Notes: generated from the sequence alone by a model not told the origin. DNA of 64,000 nt from Tridacna crocea (GCA_943736015.1 OX031069.1:24619235-24683234); one strand, 5' to 3'; shown: positions 23,488 through 34,514, counted from the first letter of the stretch. Made by a program: numbers and translations.

Positions 23488-23740
23488 CCCGTCCGGGTAG
23501 TTCACTGGTTAGCATATCGAGCTCATGACCTCGTGATTGTGAGTTCGATACCCGGCTGAGGGCAAACTTTCTTTCTGGCCATTTTTCATCTCTCACCTCT
23601 GATGCATGTGAGAAAAAGAGTCAGGGATTTTGAACGAAAGTTATGCCAGCACTGGTGTGAGAAAGTCAGGAAACACGTGCGTAGGTGCACCGAGCGTCGT
23701 GATATGAGTTAAACCGTTAAAACAGCGTTAAACTAAATTA
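23488..23740 (+). mobile_element. tRNA-headed SINE (type 1)
   Basis: The head has a box A-like TAGTTCACTGGTTAGCATA and box B-like GTTCGATACCC, closed by GTCCGGGTA / ACCCGGCTGA complementarity. A ~170-bp body (CTTTCTTTCTGGCC, CTCTGATGCATGTGAGAA, GTGCACCGAGCGTCG) and the tail AGCGTTAAACTAAATTAAT follow. It would be transcribed by RNA polymerase III and needs a LINE in trans. Reverse copy at 47636-47920. Confidence 0.85.
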
Positions 23741-23764
23741 ATCATTTAAAAGAATAAAACTGCT

Positions 23765-24428
23765 TATTGAGTAATATTTTGTCACATAATCTCCCTTGTT
23801 TTCACTGTAATATAGATCTACCCTTTACGAATTTTCTTATCTTATACACGTTTGATATCAAATTTACAAGTGTGACGTCATTTTTGACGTCATTTTGTAC
23901 GTATGACATAGAAGTGATTGGGTGTTATGGATATTACCGCGGGTGCATTTGGCTTGCAACACGCGAAAAGGGGCATTCGGACATTTCCGTAAAGTGTCGT
24001 CTCGGATCAGCCTGGGCAATCCGCACAGGCTAATCCGATACGAAACCTTGCTTTTTTATGTAGCTTTCTATTTTGCCCATGTCTACTGTAGCACAAAATC
24101 AAATGTAGTCGTAAAGTGCCGTCTCGGATTAGCCTGCGCGGACTGCGCAGGCTAATCCGGGACGACACTTTACGCAAATGTCCGAATGTACCTTTTCGCG
24201 TGTTGCACTCCATTTATGAATGTTTTTGCAGCATCTGCTTTATATTTTATGAAATATTATGTGATAAAAATAAAACGACATGAGCGGCCGTTTGAGATAT
24301 GATTTTATTAAATTCGTCAAGGAAAAATGTTATTAAGCTCGCCAAAGGCCCGCTTAATAACATTTCCCTTTACTCGTTTAACAAAATTTTATCTCAAAAG
24401 CCCACTCATGTCATATCCTATATATAGA
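23765..24428. mobile_element. Family K element K2, split by B4
   Basis: Reverse of K1. Blocks are TGATATCAAATTTACAAG, TGACGTCATTTTTGACGTCA, ACCGCGGGTGCA, then after B4 TTATGAATGTTTTTGCA and the terminal palindrome with tip GCTCGCCAAAGGCCCGC. It provides the empty site for the mariner (CACTTCTATGTC near 23905) and is itself interrupted after GGTGCATTT. Confidence 0.85.
23950..24212. mobile_element. Family B element B4, near-intact
   Basis: Ends GGCTTGCAACACGCGAAAAG and CTTTTCGCGTGTTGCA. Two inner hairpins are present: GGATCAGCCTGGGCAATCC and GGATTAGCCTGCGCGGACTG with complements. CATTT is on both sides (23946-23950 and 24211-24215) as a possible target duplication. K1 near 14175-14195 shows the uninterrupted site. 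Confidence 0.85.
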
Positions 24429-24429
24429 T

Positions 24430-25415
24430 CTATATCAAGTAACTTACCTACCATGACAGTACTGACTTATGACTGTGACTGTTTTTTATTTTTTTTTTCC
24501 TGTCTTGAACTTCTGTTTCTTGTTTCTTTTTCGTTACTTTTTGTAATATTTCTATTTCAATTCTTAGCTCTCTCTTACTGCGTTTCTTTTCTTTCTCAAA
24601 CTTCGATGTTTTTGTATTTGAGCATAGCGCTGTTAGAACTTGATAATTTGTGCTGTAAAGGAAGGGCCAAATCAACCTGTGAGAACTTGTGGCCCAACCC
24701 ATATTTCAACTTATCAGAAATAAAATATGTTCAAAATAACTCACCTACCATACCAGTTCTGCCTTATGACTGTGAGTCAGATATAATGAACTTTTTGCAA
24801 TTGTTTTGTATGAATGAACGAGCAAATTGTTATGGGAGACCACACCTTCATGCATGGTTTTATCCCGGTTTAAATACAATACCTAACACTGCGCTAGGGA
24901 GAATTCCCTTTTCAAAAGCTCATTAGTTAAGGTGTTGGCTCTTCGTTCGGGCGTTCCATTTTAGAATCCTGCCCAGTCCCTGTATTTCTGCGATGTATTT
25001 CTTAATTTGTTCCTTTGTTACGGACTTTAATAATTGATCGTATTAGAAAACGAATTAATAAATAGGCAGGAAGACGAACGAATAAACAAACAAATGATGG
25101 AAAGTTGAAAGACGGACAGATGGACAAGTCAACGAACTAGCCTATGATCAAATAAATGAACGATCGAACGAAAAAACGAATGGATAAATGGACTAATGGA
25201 CGATCGAACGATCGATTGAATGAGGGATTGAACGAATGAGCAACTGAAATTAAAAGAATGAATAGGAACGAACGAATGAACGAACGAAATGATACTCCAC
25301 AAACTCATGAATGAATTTAGACTGAAAAGAAAAAAACTGACAATATAAGGTCAGTTGTGGCTTTTATCAGGACAAACATTACACTAGGAAGTTTTAAACA
25401 GGCCAGCCTTACAGC
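24430..25415. other. Unassigned DNA with a degenerate (GAAC/GAAT) tract
   Basis: 25030-25300 is rich in CGAACGAA and AATGAACGA words, an eroded tetranucleotide array. A 199-codon open frame at 24327-24926 starts inside K2 and consists of low-complexity hydrophobic and AT-driven residues, so I do not call it a gene. Confidence 0.45.
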
Positions 25416-25417
25416 CT

Positions 25418-25545
25418 TAACCCTTACGCTTCGAAGTGCGATTCAAGGACCTTTAGCGGACAGTGTAGATCAAGATCAGACTGCACAGAACGTGCAGTCT
25501 GATCTTGAATCTACACTGTCCGATTAGATATTTTTCCCCATAAAG
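25418..25545. repeat. Family C hairpin, best-preserved copy
   Basis: GTGTAGATCAAGATCAGACT then GCACAGAACGTGC then AGTCTGATCTTGAATCTACA: a ~25-bp stem with a short self-complementary loop. Outer context TTAACCCTTACGCTTCGAAG and GGACCTTTAGCGGACA is shared with 29091 and 44160. Confidence 0.8.
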
Positions 25546-25559
25546 AATAAGTTTAAAAC

Positions 25560-26210
25560 AGCAATATATGGGTTTCTTAAGGATCGGTTTGAAAGTTTCA
25601 TGTCATTGATTTATTAGGTTAACATGGACATAAGTGTAATTATATTCTTTACTTAAACATGTACGAAATTAGGCAATTTTTATCCGCATTTGCTTCTAAA
25701 AATAAAGTGATAATAATACAAATGACCAATAGCGCTTTTTACTACACTGTTTTATAAATTGTTTGTATATTTTCATATTTTTCATATATTTCTAAAGGCT
25801 CTAACCCCTTTTCCGCAATGTTTTTGAAGTAGAATGTAGATTATTTCGAAATGTGTATGTGGGTCATTGTAGTAATGAATTGGATCTACATTTTGTTACG
25901 TGAGGGTTCCTTGATTTGAAAAGAGTTCGTGATATGTGTGGGTTTACTTGAAACGTCATTTTATACTTCTGTGTTATCTCAATATCTATTGCGAAATAAG
26001 GAAAATTAAAAAATAAAAATAAACACGTGTTAACTCGTTTTAACGCACAGTGGATTTACCATGAGAAGAAGACTGTAGAAGTCAGGTTTGACAATTTCGT
26101 ATTAATTTATTATTAGTTATTATTTATGTTTTAAACCTTTTCACTTTTGATTTCATTTTTTGATATCTTAGAACGTTTTTTACTTTCGATATCTTAAGTA
26201 TGTTTTCTGC
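25560..26210. other. Unassigned AT-rich DNA
   Basis: No repeat family or coding motif recognised. Confidence 0.4.
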
Positions 26211-26214
26211 TTAA

Positions 26215-26418
26215 TCTTTTACTAAACAGTCCCTGGCTTATACGACCCTGAGATAGAAAACATTGTGGGAAAAGGAGAAAATGCTGGTAACCAGCATTTT
26301 CTCCTTTTCCTGCAATGTTTTCTACTCTTCTAAAGTCAAGTTTCATTTTTTTGAGTTATGTTATTTTATCGTCTGGAAATGCTTTGAATTTGGACAATTT
26401 TTGTCGTTTGGTAAAGAG
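26215..26418 (+). mobile_element. Family A hairpin MITE
   Basis: TTAA flanks at 26211-26214 and 26419-26422. The hairpin GGAGAAAATGCTGGTAACC and its complement are perfect, and the right end GTCGTTTGGTAAAGAG is intact. The left end is divergent. Confidence 0.9.
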
Positions 26419-26488
26419 TTAACCGATCCCATGATTTAACAACGTCAAATGTGATCAAAACTAAAGTAATGTTTGAACAGTGATATAA

Positions 26489-26712
26489 ATCTTTCCCAAT
26501 CGATAATTTTTTTATTCATTCGAATTCAAAACATCTGCAAACCAAGTTTTCAACACTGTTACAAATATATTCAAGTTATCTGATAGGATGGAAAACATTG
26601 TGGAGAAAGGAGAAAATGCTGGTTACCAGCATTTTCTCCTTTTTCAACAATGTTTTCAAAAACTATTTCCAACAGAGATGTTATTAAAACTCGGGATTGT
26701 TTGGTAAAAACT
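26489..26712 (-). mobile_element. Family A hairpin MITE, diverged ends
   Basis: Perfect hairpin core (GAGAAAATGCTGGTTACCAG) with eroded arms. CATCTGCAAACC on the left and CGGGATTGTTTGGTAAA on the right mark reverse orientation. A further, very degenerate A-like stretch occupies about 26920-27070. Confidence 0.75.
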
Positions 26713-27107
26713 AAAAATTTCTAACACCGAACAGCCGAAAAACATACGAGATCATCGCCAAAAACGGGATCACCAGCATTTTAACCATTTTCTTCGATTT
26801 TTCCTAACCTGTTTAACACAAATTCTATCGTCTCAACCTAATTCACTTTGTGGTCTGCAAAAGTTTTCAATGTGGAGTTAAGATTATTTCAAAGAAAACC
26901 CAACTTTCAGTTTGAATTCTTAACAAAAAACCTTCCGTGTCTCATGACCCAGGGGAAAAGGTCTTTTTGAAAACAAAATAGTAACCAGTTTTTTTCCCAC
27001 ATGTTTACAAACATTTTTCAAAAGGGTTTCTTCCATAGGGTCATGAAACTATGGGATTATGTGGAAAAAAGTTTCAACAACCCAAACCCTTTATCGATAG
27101 TCTGCAT

Positions 27108-28400
27108 GGGGGTCAAGAAGACGGATTGATTACGGAGGGCTGTCTTCTTGAAGAGTCAAGAAGACGGATTGATTACGGGGGGCTGTCTTCTTGAAGAGTC
27201 AAGAAGACGGATTGATTACGGGGGACTGTCTTCTTGAAGAGTCAAGAAGACGGATTGATTAGGGGGGCTGTTTTCTTGAAGAGTCAAGCAGATGGATCGA
27301 TTACGGGGGCTGATTACGGGGGGCTGTCTTCTCGAAGATCAAACAAATGGATCGATTACAGGGGCTGTCTTCTCGAAGATCAAACAAATGGATCGATTAC
27401 GGGGGCTGTCTTCTCGAAGATCAAACAAATGGATCGATTACGGGGGCTGTCTTCTCGAAGATCAAGCAAATGGATCGATTACGGGGGCTGTCTTCTCGAA
27501 GATCAAGCAAATGGATCGATTACAGGGGCTGTCTTCTTGAAGATCAAACAAATGAACCGATTAAGTGGACTGTCTTCTCGAATATCAAGCAAATGGATCG
27601 ATTACGGGAGCTCTATTCTTGAAGATCAAGCAAATGGATCGATTACGGGAGCTGTCTTCTTGAAGATCAAGCAAATGGGTCGATTACGGGAGCTGTCTTC
27701 TTGAAAAGTTAAGCAAATGGATCGATTACGGGAGCTGTCTTCTTGAAGATCAAGCAAATGGATCAAGTATGAGGGACATCTTCTTGAAGAGTCAAGCAAG
27801 CATGCATCTTCGCGAGCCAAGGTCACGATCACTGCGTGGATCTTACCTTGCCGGATCGAGCCCGATTCCGAGATTCCCACGACACGCCCCCCTCCCCCCG
27901 GTGGATGCTGCTTATTATCTTCCTTTACATCACATTTCTTATAGCCAATGAAATATCGTTTTACAAACCGTTTACGAATACAATAATTCAACATAAAGCA
28001 ATAACCACAACGTACTTCAACATTCCACGGTCAGGTGCTGGGATATAGCCTAAAACCTCTGATAATTGATTGGTCACATTGAGATTTTCTGTAAATATTG
28101 GCAGTGTTTTCGAAACTCAAGCGAATGGATCGATTACAAGAGATATATTTTTTTTTTCTACTAGTAAGCAAATGGATCGATAACATGAGGATGTCTTTTT
28201 TGACTAGCAAGCATACGGATCGGTAACTGGGCCGTCTTTTCGAAGGATAAGTAGAAGAATCAATAATGAGGGTCGTCTTTTCAAAATACAACTAGACAGG
28301 TCGAGTACGAGAATGTCTTTTTTAATGACTTGCAGGCGAATCGATAACGGGGACGTCTTCCTGAATGCCAAGTAGACGGATCGATTACCGTCTCAGTCAT
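27108..28400 (+). repeat. ~41-bp minisatellite interrupted by J1
   Basis: Units such as CAAGCAAATGGATCGATTAC + GGGAGCTGTCTTCTTGAAGAT recur ~16 times at 27108-27804, starting as a ~43-bp variant with AAGACGGATTGATTAC. About seven eroded units resume at 28106-28400 after the J insert. The period is not a multiple of three and the unit lacks stops, so all three + frames stay open; the apparent repetitive proteins are by-products. Confidence 0.9.
27805..28105 (+). mobile_element. hAT-like MITE J1, right end missing
   Basis: Starts CATCTTCGCGAGCCAAGGTC and follows J2/J3 through GCCCGATTCCGAGATTCCC and CCAATGAAATATCGTTTTAC to CTCTGATAATTGATTGG. The terminal GCGAAGATG is absent. Inserted into the 41-bp minisatellite. 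Confidence 0.75.
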
Positions 28401-28466
28401 TTCAGCGCTTTGATTGTTGTTGATAGCTTGACATTAAATTCTTGTCAAAGGCGTAGCAAAACCGTT

Positions 28467-28981
28467 ATCCGCTCTTTGCTAAAGAATTCTCCCTTTTAAC
28501 AACCACCAGGAAAATTGCGTCAGAGAACAATATGGGGAAAAAGAAGAAAATGCGGGTAACGAGCATTTTCTCCTTTACATACAATGACTTGTAACCCTTT
28601 CAAGACAAATAGTTGAGTTTCATTATATATTTACTTACTATACCCCGTCGAAGGCAGAGGGATATAGCTTCAACGTTGCTCATCCGTCCATCTGTCCGTT
28701 CTTCCGTGTATCCGTACGGGACAATATCTCCAATAACATTGGACGGAATTTCATGAAACTTTATACGTGTGTACAATAACCTTTTCCACCGACATACCTT
28801 TTTTTCTGTTTCTTTTTTATTCGATGCAAAATGGCCGACTGGGAGCGATTTTGGGTTACGGAGTCGCTTAAATTTTTGAAAAGATCTTTTTCAGCGAGGA
28901 ATATCATTTCAATGAAATTGCTTCTTCATGCATTTTTCTTCTGCAGATACTTTCAGCTTGGTCTAATCTTTTGTCGTTTGC
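28467..28981 (+). mobile_element. Family A hairpin MITE split by element W1
   Basis: The left arm and hairpin (AGAAAATGCGGGTAACGAGC) are at 28467-28635. After W1 the right-arm words CTTCTGCAGATACTTTCAGC and TTTTGTCGTTTGCTTAA complete it. So W1 is younger than this A copy. Confidence 0.7.
28636..28922 (+). mobile_element. Repeat W1
   Basis: Starts TACCCCGTCGAAGGCAGAGG and is collinear with W2 (39766-40024): GGACGGAATTTCATGAAAC, GTGTACAATAACC, then TATCATTTCAATGAAA at the end. A widespread-looking invertebrate repeat by memory; no coding. Confidence 0.7.
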
Positions 28982-29090
28982 TTAAAAGTCTATAATGAAA
29001 AGAAAGACTATGTGTGATTATTCATGCGGAATGATTTATGGGTAATGAATGAAAGTTATGTTTTCGATAATTAACCGAAAATATTAACAC

Positions 29091-29200
29091 CTATGCGCTA
29101 AGAGCGATTCGGGAAGCTTTTCGGCGGACAACGTAGATTAAGATCAGACTGCACGAAATGTGCAGTCTGATCTTGGATCTATACACTGTCCGATAGTTTA
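29091..29200. repeat. Family C hairpin
   Basis: AGATTAAGATCAGACTGCAC, a short tip, then GTGCAGTCTGATCTTGGATC. Ends just before the TTAA of the next A element. Confidence 0.75.
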
Positions 29201-29214
29201 TTTTTTCTTGTTAA

Positions 29215-29431
29215 CCGATTACCACACAATCCCTACTTTTGACGACCCTAAGAAAGAAGCCATTGAAAAAAATTTTGGGAAAAGAAGAAAATGCTGGTAA
29301 CCAGCATTTTCTCCTTTTTCCACAAAGTTTTCTATCCTTCACAAAAAAAAATTTAAAAATTTCAGTCACTTTTTCCTTTTTACTTTGCTTTCGAGCTGTA
29401 CAAACCTAAAATTTTGTTGTTTGGTAATGGG
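29215..29431 (+). mobile_element. Family A hairpin MITE
   Basis: TTAA at 29211-29214 and 29432-29435. Left end CCGATTACCACACAATCCC, right end GTTGTTTGGTAATGGG. The TSD abuts the SINE that follows. Confidence 0.92.
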
Positions 29432-29439
29432 TTAAATTA

Positions 29440-29732
29440 GCCGAGTCCCTGTAGCTCAGTTGGTAGCGTGCAGGACCAGGACCATGAAGTCGCTGGTTCG
29501 ATCCGTGGCTCGAGCAATTTCTTTCCGAGGATTGATGATCGTCTCTGCGACAGGATTCATTCCTCTCTGACCGCTGACCATTGATTCGACCATTGCTTTT
29601 GTAGTAAAGCAGCCAGTGGCTTGGAAAGAATATTATGTTGAGTGCTGGTCGAAGAAACTCCAGGTAAGCAAGGGTAGGTGCACTGGCCGTTGAGATATAA
29701 CTGAAATAATGTTGGAAGTGGCGTTAAAAACC
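29440..29732 (+). mobile_element. tRNA-headed SINE (type 2)
   Basis: Head with box A TGTAGCTCAGTTGGTAGCG and box B CTGGTTCGATCC. Body has GCGACAGGATTCATTCC, AGTGGCTTGGAAAGAAT and GTAGGTGCACTGGCCGTTG; tail GTGGCGTTAAAAACC. The head does not fold into a full canonical tRNA (acceptor pairing is poor), so it is not a tRNA gene. Confidence 0.85.
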
Positions 29733-29809
29733 TTACAGCTAGCCAACCAGCTAACCTGTTAAGCTAGCAGTACTTAGATTTTTACTGTTGAGTAGAAACT
29801 TTCGTTTAA

Positions 29810-30035
29810 CCCATTACCACACAATCCCTACTTTTGATGACCCTGAGAAAGAAGCCTTCGGAAAACATTGTGGGAAAAGGAGAAAATGCTGGTAACCAGC
29901 ATTTTCTCCTCTTCCCACAATGTTTTCTACTCTTCACAAAACTTTTTTTTTTTTCAATTTTCAGTCGCTTTTATTTTATCGTCTGCAAATGTATTCGATT
30001 TAGACAAGCCTAAAATATTGTCGTTTGGTAATGAG
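29810..30035 (+). mobile_element. Family A hairpin MITE, near-consensus
   Basis: TTAA at 29806-29809 and 30036-30039. Termini CCCATTACCACACAATCCC and GTCGTTTGGTAATGAG. Hairpin arms TTGTGGGAAAAGGAGAAAAT and complement are almost perfect. A good reference copy. Confidence 0.95.
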
Positions 30036-30094
30036 TTAACCAATTAAGCAGTTGCAGTTGATTGCTTGATTGCTTGATTGATTGATTGATTGTA

Positions 30095-30402
30095 TGGTGT
30101 TTAATGCCGTTTTCAACGTTATTTCAGTTATATCGCGGCAGCCAGTGCACCTATCCATGCTTTCCTGGAGTCTCTTTTACCTCTACTCCGCACAATTTTC
30201 TTTCAAAGCCACTGGCTACTTTCCCGCATAATCATCATCGAGACAATGGTCTGAGGTGGGAGAGGAATGAATCCTGTCGCGGTGACTATCATCAATCCAA
30301 GGAAAGAAATTGGCCGAGCCAGGGATCATTGCCAGGGCTCGAACCTTAGAACCCGTGTTCTCAAGTCATGCACGCTACCGACTGAGAAACCCGGGGCTCA
30401 GC
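30095..30402 (-). mobile_element. tRNA-headed SINE (type 2), reverse
   Basis: Tail side at 30060-30110 has ATTG repeats then TTTAATGCCGTTTTCAACG. Body CAGCCAGTGCACCTATCC and the inverted box B (GGGCTCGAACC) lead to the head end CGACTGAGAAACCCGGGGCT. Confidence 0.8.
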
Positions 30403-30445
30403 TAGCATTGAAGTGTTAACTATAGATCTAACTGCAAGGGAGACA

Positions 30446-30960
30446 TTATTAGTTGTACGGTTAGGTGGCATGGGACTTGGAAACTTGTTCACGGCTGTTG
30501 ATATTCATGTCGCCCTGAGCCGAAGGCGAGGTGGCGACATGATTCACCATAGCCGTGAACAAGTTTCCAAGTCCCCTGCCACCTGACCGTACAACGAATT
30601 TATTATACTGCAAAGTTTTATCCTTTCAAAGCGTGTTAAGCGAAATTTTCCTGTTTTATAATTTCACGAATCGAGTATGCTGACGAAATAGAAATTCCCC
30701 TCTGTGTGCCCAAATTCAATGAAAACTGACGTCACTGGAAACTGACGTCACTAAACGTGCAGTTTGGTGCGTAACTGTGCAGTCTGGTGATGGATCGACG
30801 CCGCCATTTTGGATGATGTATTGCACGTGTAGTGATGTTTACGGGGCACTCAAAAGGGAAACTGGTTTTACATAGTTTTTGCCAGGGAACATGATATTAT
30901 GTTCCCAGCATGTTAACCAATCAGATCACGAGAAATTTCTTTGCAGTATAATAAATATAA
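30446..30960 (+). mobile_element. Family G element G2
   Basis: Begins with an inverted repeat of ~65-bp arms (30456-30597) with arm words ACTTGGAAACTTGTTCACGG and complement, tip GCCGAAGGCGAGG. Then come TGACGTCACTGGAAACTGACGTCA (as two 8-bp sites), CGCCATTTTGGATG and GATCACGAGAAATTTC. Collinear with G1 in reverse. Non-coding. Confidence 0.75.
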
Positions 30961-30976
30961 CTTTTGCCAATGGCGT

Positions 30977-31032
30977 AGATAAAGATCAGACAGTACAGAA
31001 CGACCAGTCTAATCTTGAAACAACACAGACCT
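30977..31032. repeat. Family C hairpin, degenerate
   Basis: GTAGATAAAGATCAGACAGT ... CCAGTCTAATCTTGAAAC retains the C arms with several mismatches. Confidence 0.5.
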
Positions 31033-31242
31033 CTACCTGGTGCAGCGAAAGTGTTAAAAAATGATGTAAATCTGATAAATGGTGGTTGGATGAGGGAATA
31101 AAAATGTATGCATATATTACTGAATTTTCTTTGCAAATATTTTTTAAACGATTAATCGAAATTTTGCCCATTTAATAACCATATTTTAATTTTGAATGAA
31201 AAAAAAGGCTCGCTTTTCTTATGATAGGCCTTGCGTTATATG

Positions 31243-31710
31243 TAGAGGATATTTGTTTTTTTACAGTGAAAGATAGAAATTTATTTATTATATCGAGTGA
31301 ATATCATCGGTAATATTTTCACGAGTGGCTGTTCGCTCGATGAAATTTTTGATCTTGCACCGAAATATTTTTCTATATCATGTTTTTATGTTTTTAACCC
31401 TTTCGGGGTCGGGGTTCAATCAAAATCCAGGACAGTTCTTTTCGATCATTTCCCGTGGACTACCCCCTCCACAGAGCAACGTATTAGAGTTTTACGCCAA
31501 GCACATGAAATTAAAGGATAATTACGTCATTTTCCATCTGGTTGTGAGGCACGTACATTTTACCTAGGTAACTAATACACGGGAACAACTGTTTCCGCAT
31601 TCGATTAGAGAGTTAATTATTAAAATCGGTATTTTCGCTGGTCATAACCATGAAATATCGAAAAATATTTCACCTATTTTTCTCGATAACCTACAGGAAA
31701 GCATGGAATG
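31243..31710 (+). mobile_element. Family F single unit F2
   Basis: TAGAGGATAT then GTGAAAGATAGAAATTTATT, AATATTTTCACGAGTGGC, CATCTGGTTGTGAGGCACG and CGGTATTTTCGCTGG are in the same order as the left unit of F1, but diverged. Only one arm is present. Confidence 0.7.
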
Positions 31711-31930
31711 TCCCTTTACCCCATAAGGCATTTCTATGGTATCTTTAATAGACCTTAAATAACAGCAAGGATAAAGCTTTTTCTATTTTGTATATGACAC
31801 CTTTTGATAGCATAGAAAATTGTGACAAAAAGTGAAATTGCTCGTCACGAGCAATTTCACCTTTTGCCACAATGTTTTCCGAAGGCTCCTACAATTAATG
31901 CGTTGAAATGAGTATCTATGGAGTAAAGGA
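31711..31930. mobile_element. Subfamily A2 hairpin MITE
   Basis: Outer ends CCCTTTACCCCATAAGG and TATGGAGTAAAGGA; centre AGTGAAATTGCTCGTCACGA and complement; TTAA follows at 31931. Same layout as A but distinct arms; other copies are at 36663-36880 and 52187-52407. Confidence 0.85.
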
Positions 31931-31982
31931 TTAACTTTTTTCATCACTTTTTTTTCTAAATTTCGAAAAGGTGTGGAATGAC

Positions 31983-32535
31983 TTAAAGGTGGGTATTTAG
32001 AATTTTTACATCAGACCGAATTAAAACATATATGATTTATATTATTAAAATTTATATGAAAAAACACTACAAATCCACAATAATTAAGAGTCATAAAATT
32101 ATCAAAAAAAAATTTTTTGATGGTATTCCCTTAAAAGGCTACGTAGCCTCTTAAGCTATTTTTAGATTTCGCGCCAAAAATCAATAAAGCATTGTGGGAA
32201 TGTCGAGCGACTGGCACGTGACTAATAACGCTTAAATTCCATTACATAACAAACATGTAATAATAATTTTCCATAATGTCTTCTTCGGACGGATGTTTGA
32301 AACTTTGTCTGTGTTTTCCTGTATTTAAATGAGAATTGATAATCTAAAAATAGAACGTGTCTCCCGTTGGTGTCAACTTGGTGCGTAATAAATCTCTAAT
32401 TTCTCGGTTATCGGATGGTTTTCGACTACTGGGGGTTTTATGTACGCAAATTAAAAGGCGTGGGAGTAAAAGGATGTTTTTTTTTTTCATTTTTGTAAAA
32501 GTTTCGTCCCAAAATCTGAAGGGCCACCTTTAAAG
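31983..32535. mobile_element. Element N2
   Basis: CTTAAAGGTGGGTATTTAG at the left and GGGCCACCTTTAAAG at the right. Collinear with N1 (AAAAGGCTACGTAGCC, CGACTGGCACGTGACTAA, TATCGGATGGTTTTCGA). Confidence 0.75.
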
Positions 32536-32574
32536 CCTTGAAGCTGTTAAGTGCATTTTAACGCCTTCCAGAGT

Positions 32575-32715
32575 GAAAATGGGACTTAACGCATGCGCAA
32601 AAAGTATCGACCCATGTCAGCCTGTGCAGTCCGCGCCGGCTGACATGGATCGATACTTTTTAATATTGGTTAAATTCTTGGTGTGTTAAAGAACCAGTCT
32701 ACCTCCTGATTAGAC
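32575..32715. mobile_element. Family D hairpin element
   Basis: AAAAAGTATCGACCCATGTC ... GACATGGATCGATACTTTTT stem with tip AGCCTGTGCAGTCCGCGCCGGC, itself self-complementary (first 20 bases shown in part). Confidence 0.7.
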
Positions 32716-33037
32716 AAAATTGTTTTTTGGGATCCATAATAATGGGATTACTTTCTGGTGATGATGCCTCATAGAGATGTGTTATACCTTTGTATTCCAG
32801 AGCACAGCTTACATATATTTGGCGCGAAAAGAATAACAGACTTGATAAATTGCCCTAATAAGATGAAAATCATGCATAATTTTTCTAAACCAGGTCATTA
32901 AGCTTTGGCATATTTAATGAATTAGACAATGAAAAAAAAGAAATCCTACGATATTAGCTGCATATATTATGTAATGAGTGTTGCCAGTTTAAATTCAACG
33001 ACCTTGTTTTATATGTTATCTTAAAGTACGTCAATAT

Positions 33038-33393
33038 TTCATTATTTTATACCGGCTAGATTCCATTCTACAAGGACACATCTATCTAATTTGGGCACTC
33101 TGGGTACAGAACCGGACTACTTTTCTACGCAACAATCACTAATTTGAATTGCAAACTAAAAGAACGTTTGCTCAATAAAACCGGCCTACCTGATGCGATG
33201 CATTCAGGTATGATCAACAGTTTAGAGAAATCTGGAGCTAAATCAAGCCTGATTTCTCCTCAAACGTATTGATAAAAACCACTGCTACTTTATAGCGCGT
33301 ATTACTACAATCCCCCCAAACTTGGGGAGAGTGATGCGTCATATCAGACAGGTCGAATCTTCGAAGAATATGAAATACGCAGACAACGGTCAA
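33038..33393. mobile_element. Foldback element M2, right arm only
   Basis: Collinear with the right arm of M1 (5085-5418): CATCTATCTAATTTGGGCA, CAGTTTAGAGAAATCTGGAG, GATTTCTCCTCAAACGTATT, GACAGGTCGAATCTTCGAAG and the terminal CGCAGACAAC. The left arm is absent. Confidence 0.8.
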
Positions 33394-33641
33394 TATTCAG
33401 CATAACGACGGATTTTCGGTTTGTCGTAACGCATCGCAAACCACATAAGCTGAACAATGATGAAGGCCCCCTTGAAGGCCCCCTAAATTGGGGCACTTAA
33501 TACAGATAAAAAGACTGAGGTTTCTGACTTTTCAGACTTCCTTCAACTTAATTTGAGAGGTCATCAGACCTCTCCAACAGTGGTGAGTTTAAAAGGCAGA
33601 CTGCCACAGAATTTGCTGTCTAATTCTATTTCTTCAAACTC

Positions 33642-33840
33642 TTCAACAAACGATACAATTTCAGGCTGGTCGAAATTGAAAGACTTTTGCAGACGACAAA
33701 CTAAATGTTGCACAATTAAGATTCTTTTTTTCTTTGTAAGGGTAGAAAAACATTGTTGGAAAAGGAAAAAAATACTGGCTACCACCATTTTTCATTTTTC
33801 ATTTTTCCACAAGGTTTTTATTTCTTAAAGACCTTCAGAG
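33642..33840 (-). mobile_element. Family A hairpin MITE, diverged
   Basis: CAACAAACGATACAATTTCA and CTTTTGCAGACGACAAACT mark the left; the hairpin is disturbed (CTGGCTACCACCA with a duplicated TTTTTCATT). No clear right TTAA. Confidence 0.65.
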
Positions 33841-33939
33841 GGCGAGGTCACCCAGGTCCGTATTCATCGACGATTCCTTAGAATATTCCTCGTCTTATTT
33901 TCCAAGATTTTCTAAATATGAAAGAAAAACATTTTCTGA

Positions 33940-34425
33940 CATCTTCGGGGGCCAAGGTTACGATCACTAGGTGGATCTTACCATGACGGATTGAGCCCGA
34001 TTTCGAGATTCCCGCAATACACCCCCTATTGAATGTTGGTTATTATCCCCCTTTACATCATATTTCTGGTAGCCAATGAAATGTCGTTTTACAAACCACT
34101 TACGATACAAAAAATTAACATGAATTAATAACCACAAATGCTTCGACATTACATCGTAAGGTGGTGGAATATAGCCTAAAACCTCTGATAATTGATTGAT
34201 CACACTGAAACTTTTTGTAAATATTCTTTGTCTATGTTTATTTGGTAATAAACCATTACAGATACTGTGCACATCCACCGAGTTATCCATGTTTACCTTC
34301 TATTCTTATTCGAAAGGTCGCGATTTGATTCGTTCAGCTAGAGCACCCAATGAAAATGTGTATGGGGGATGTAAAAATCAAGCTCCATACCCTTAGTGGA
34401 TCGTCACCCTTGGCGTGCGAAGATG
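33940..34425 (+). mobile_element. hAT-like MITE J2
   Basis: 486 bp with ends CATCTTCGGGGGCCAAGG and CCTTGGCGTGCGAAGATG. The flanks TTTTCTGA / CTTTCTGA form an 8-bp target duplication with one mismatch. Internal blocks match J1 and J3. 8-bp duplications are typical of hAT elements. Inserted in I4. Confidence 0.8.
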
Positions 34426-34514
34426 ACTTTCTGAATGCCTAAACCAAATTACTTAACCCATCTAAAGTTATGTTACTTTCAGTTATAGGAGATTCTGGAG
34501 AATAAAATAAAAAG

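Noticed and set aside
24327..24926. 199-codon plus-strand frame
   Set aside because: It begins inside the K2 palindrome and continues in AT-rich low-complexity DNA without any domain.
27234..27704. 156-codon repetitive open frame
   Set aside because: The underlying ~41-bp minisatellite is open in all three frames; residue periodicity follows the DNA repeat, and no start, splice or domain signal supports it.
29440..29515. tRNA-like sequence with A and B boxes
   Set aside because: Poor acceptor pairing and continuation into a SINE body shared with other copies.
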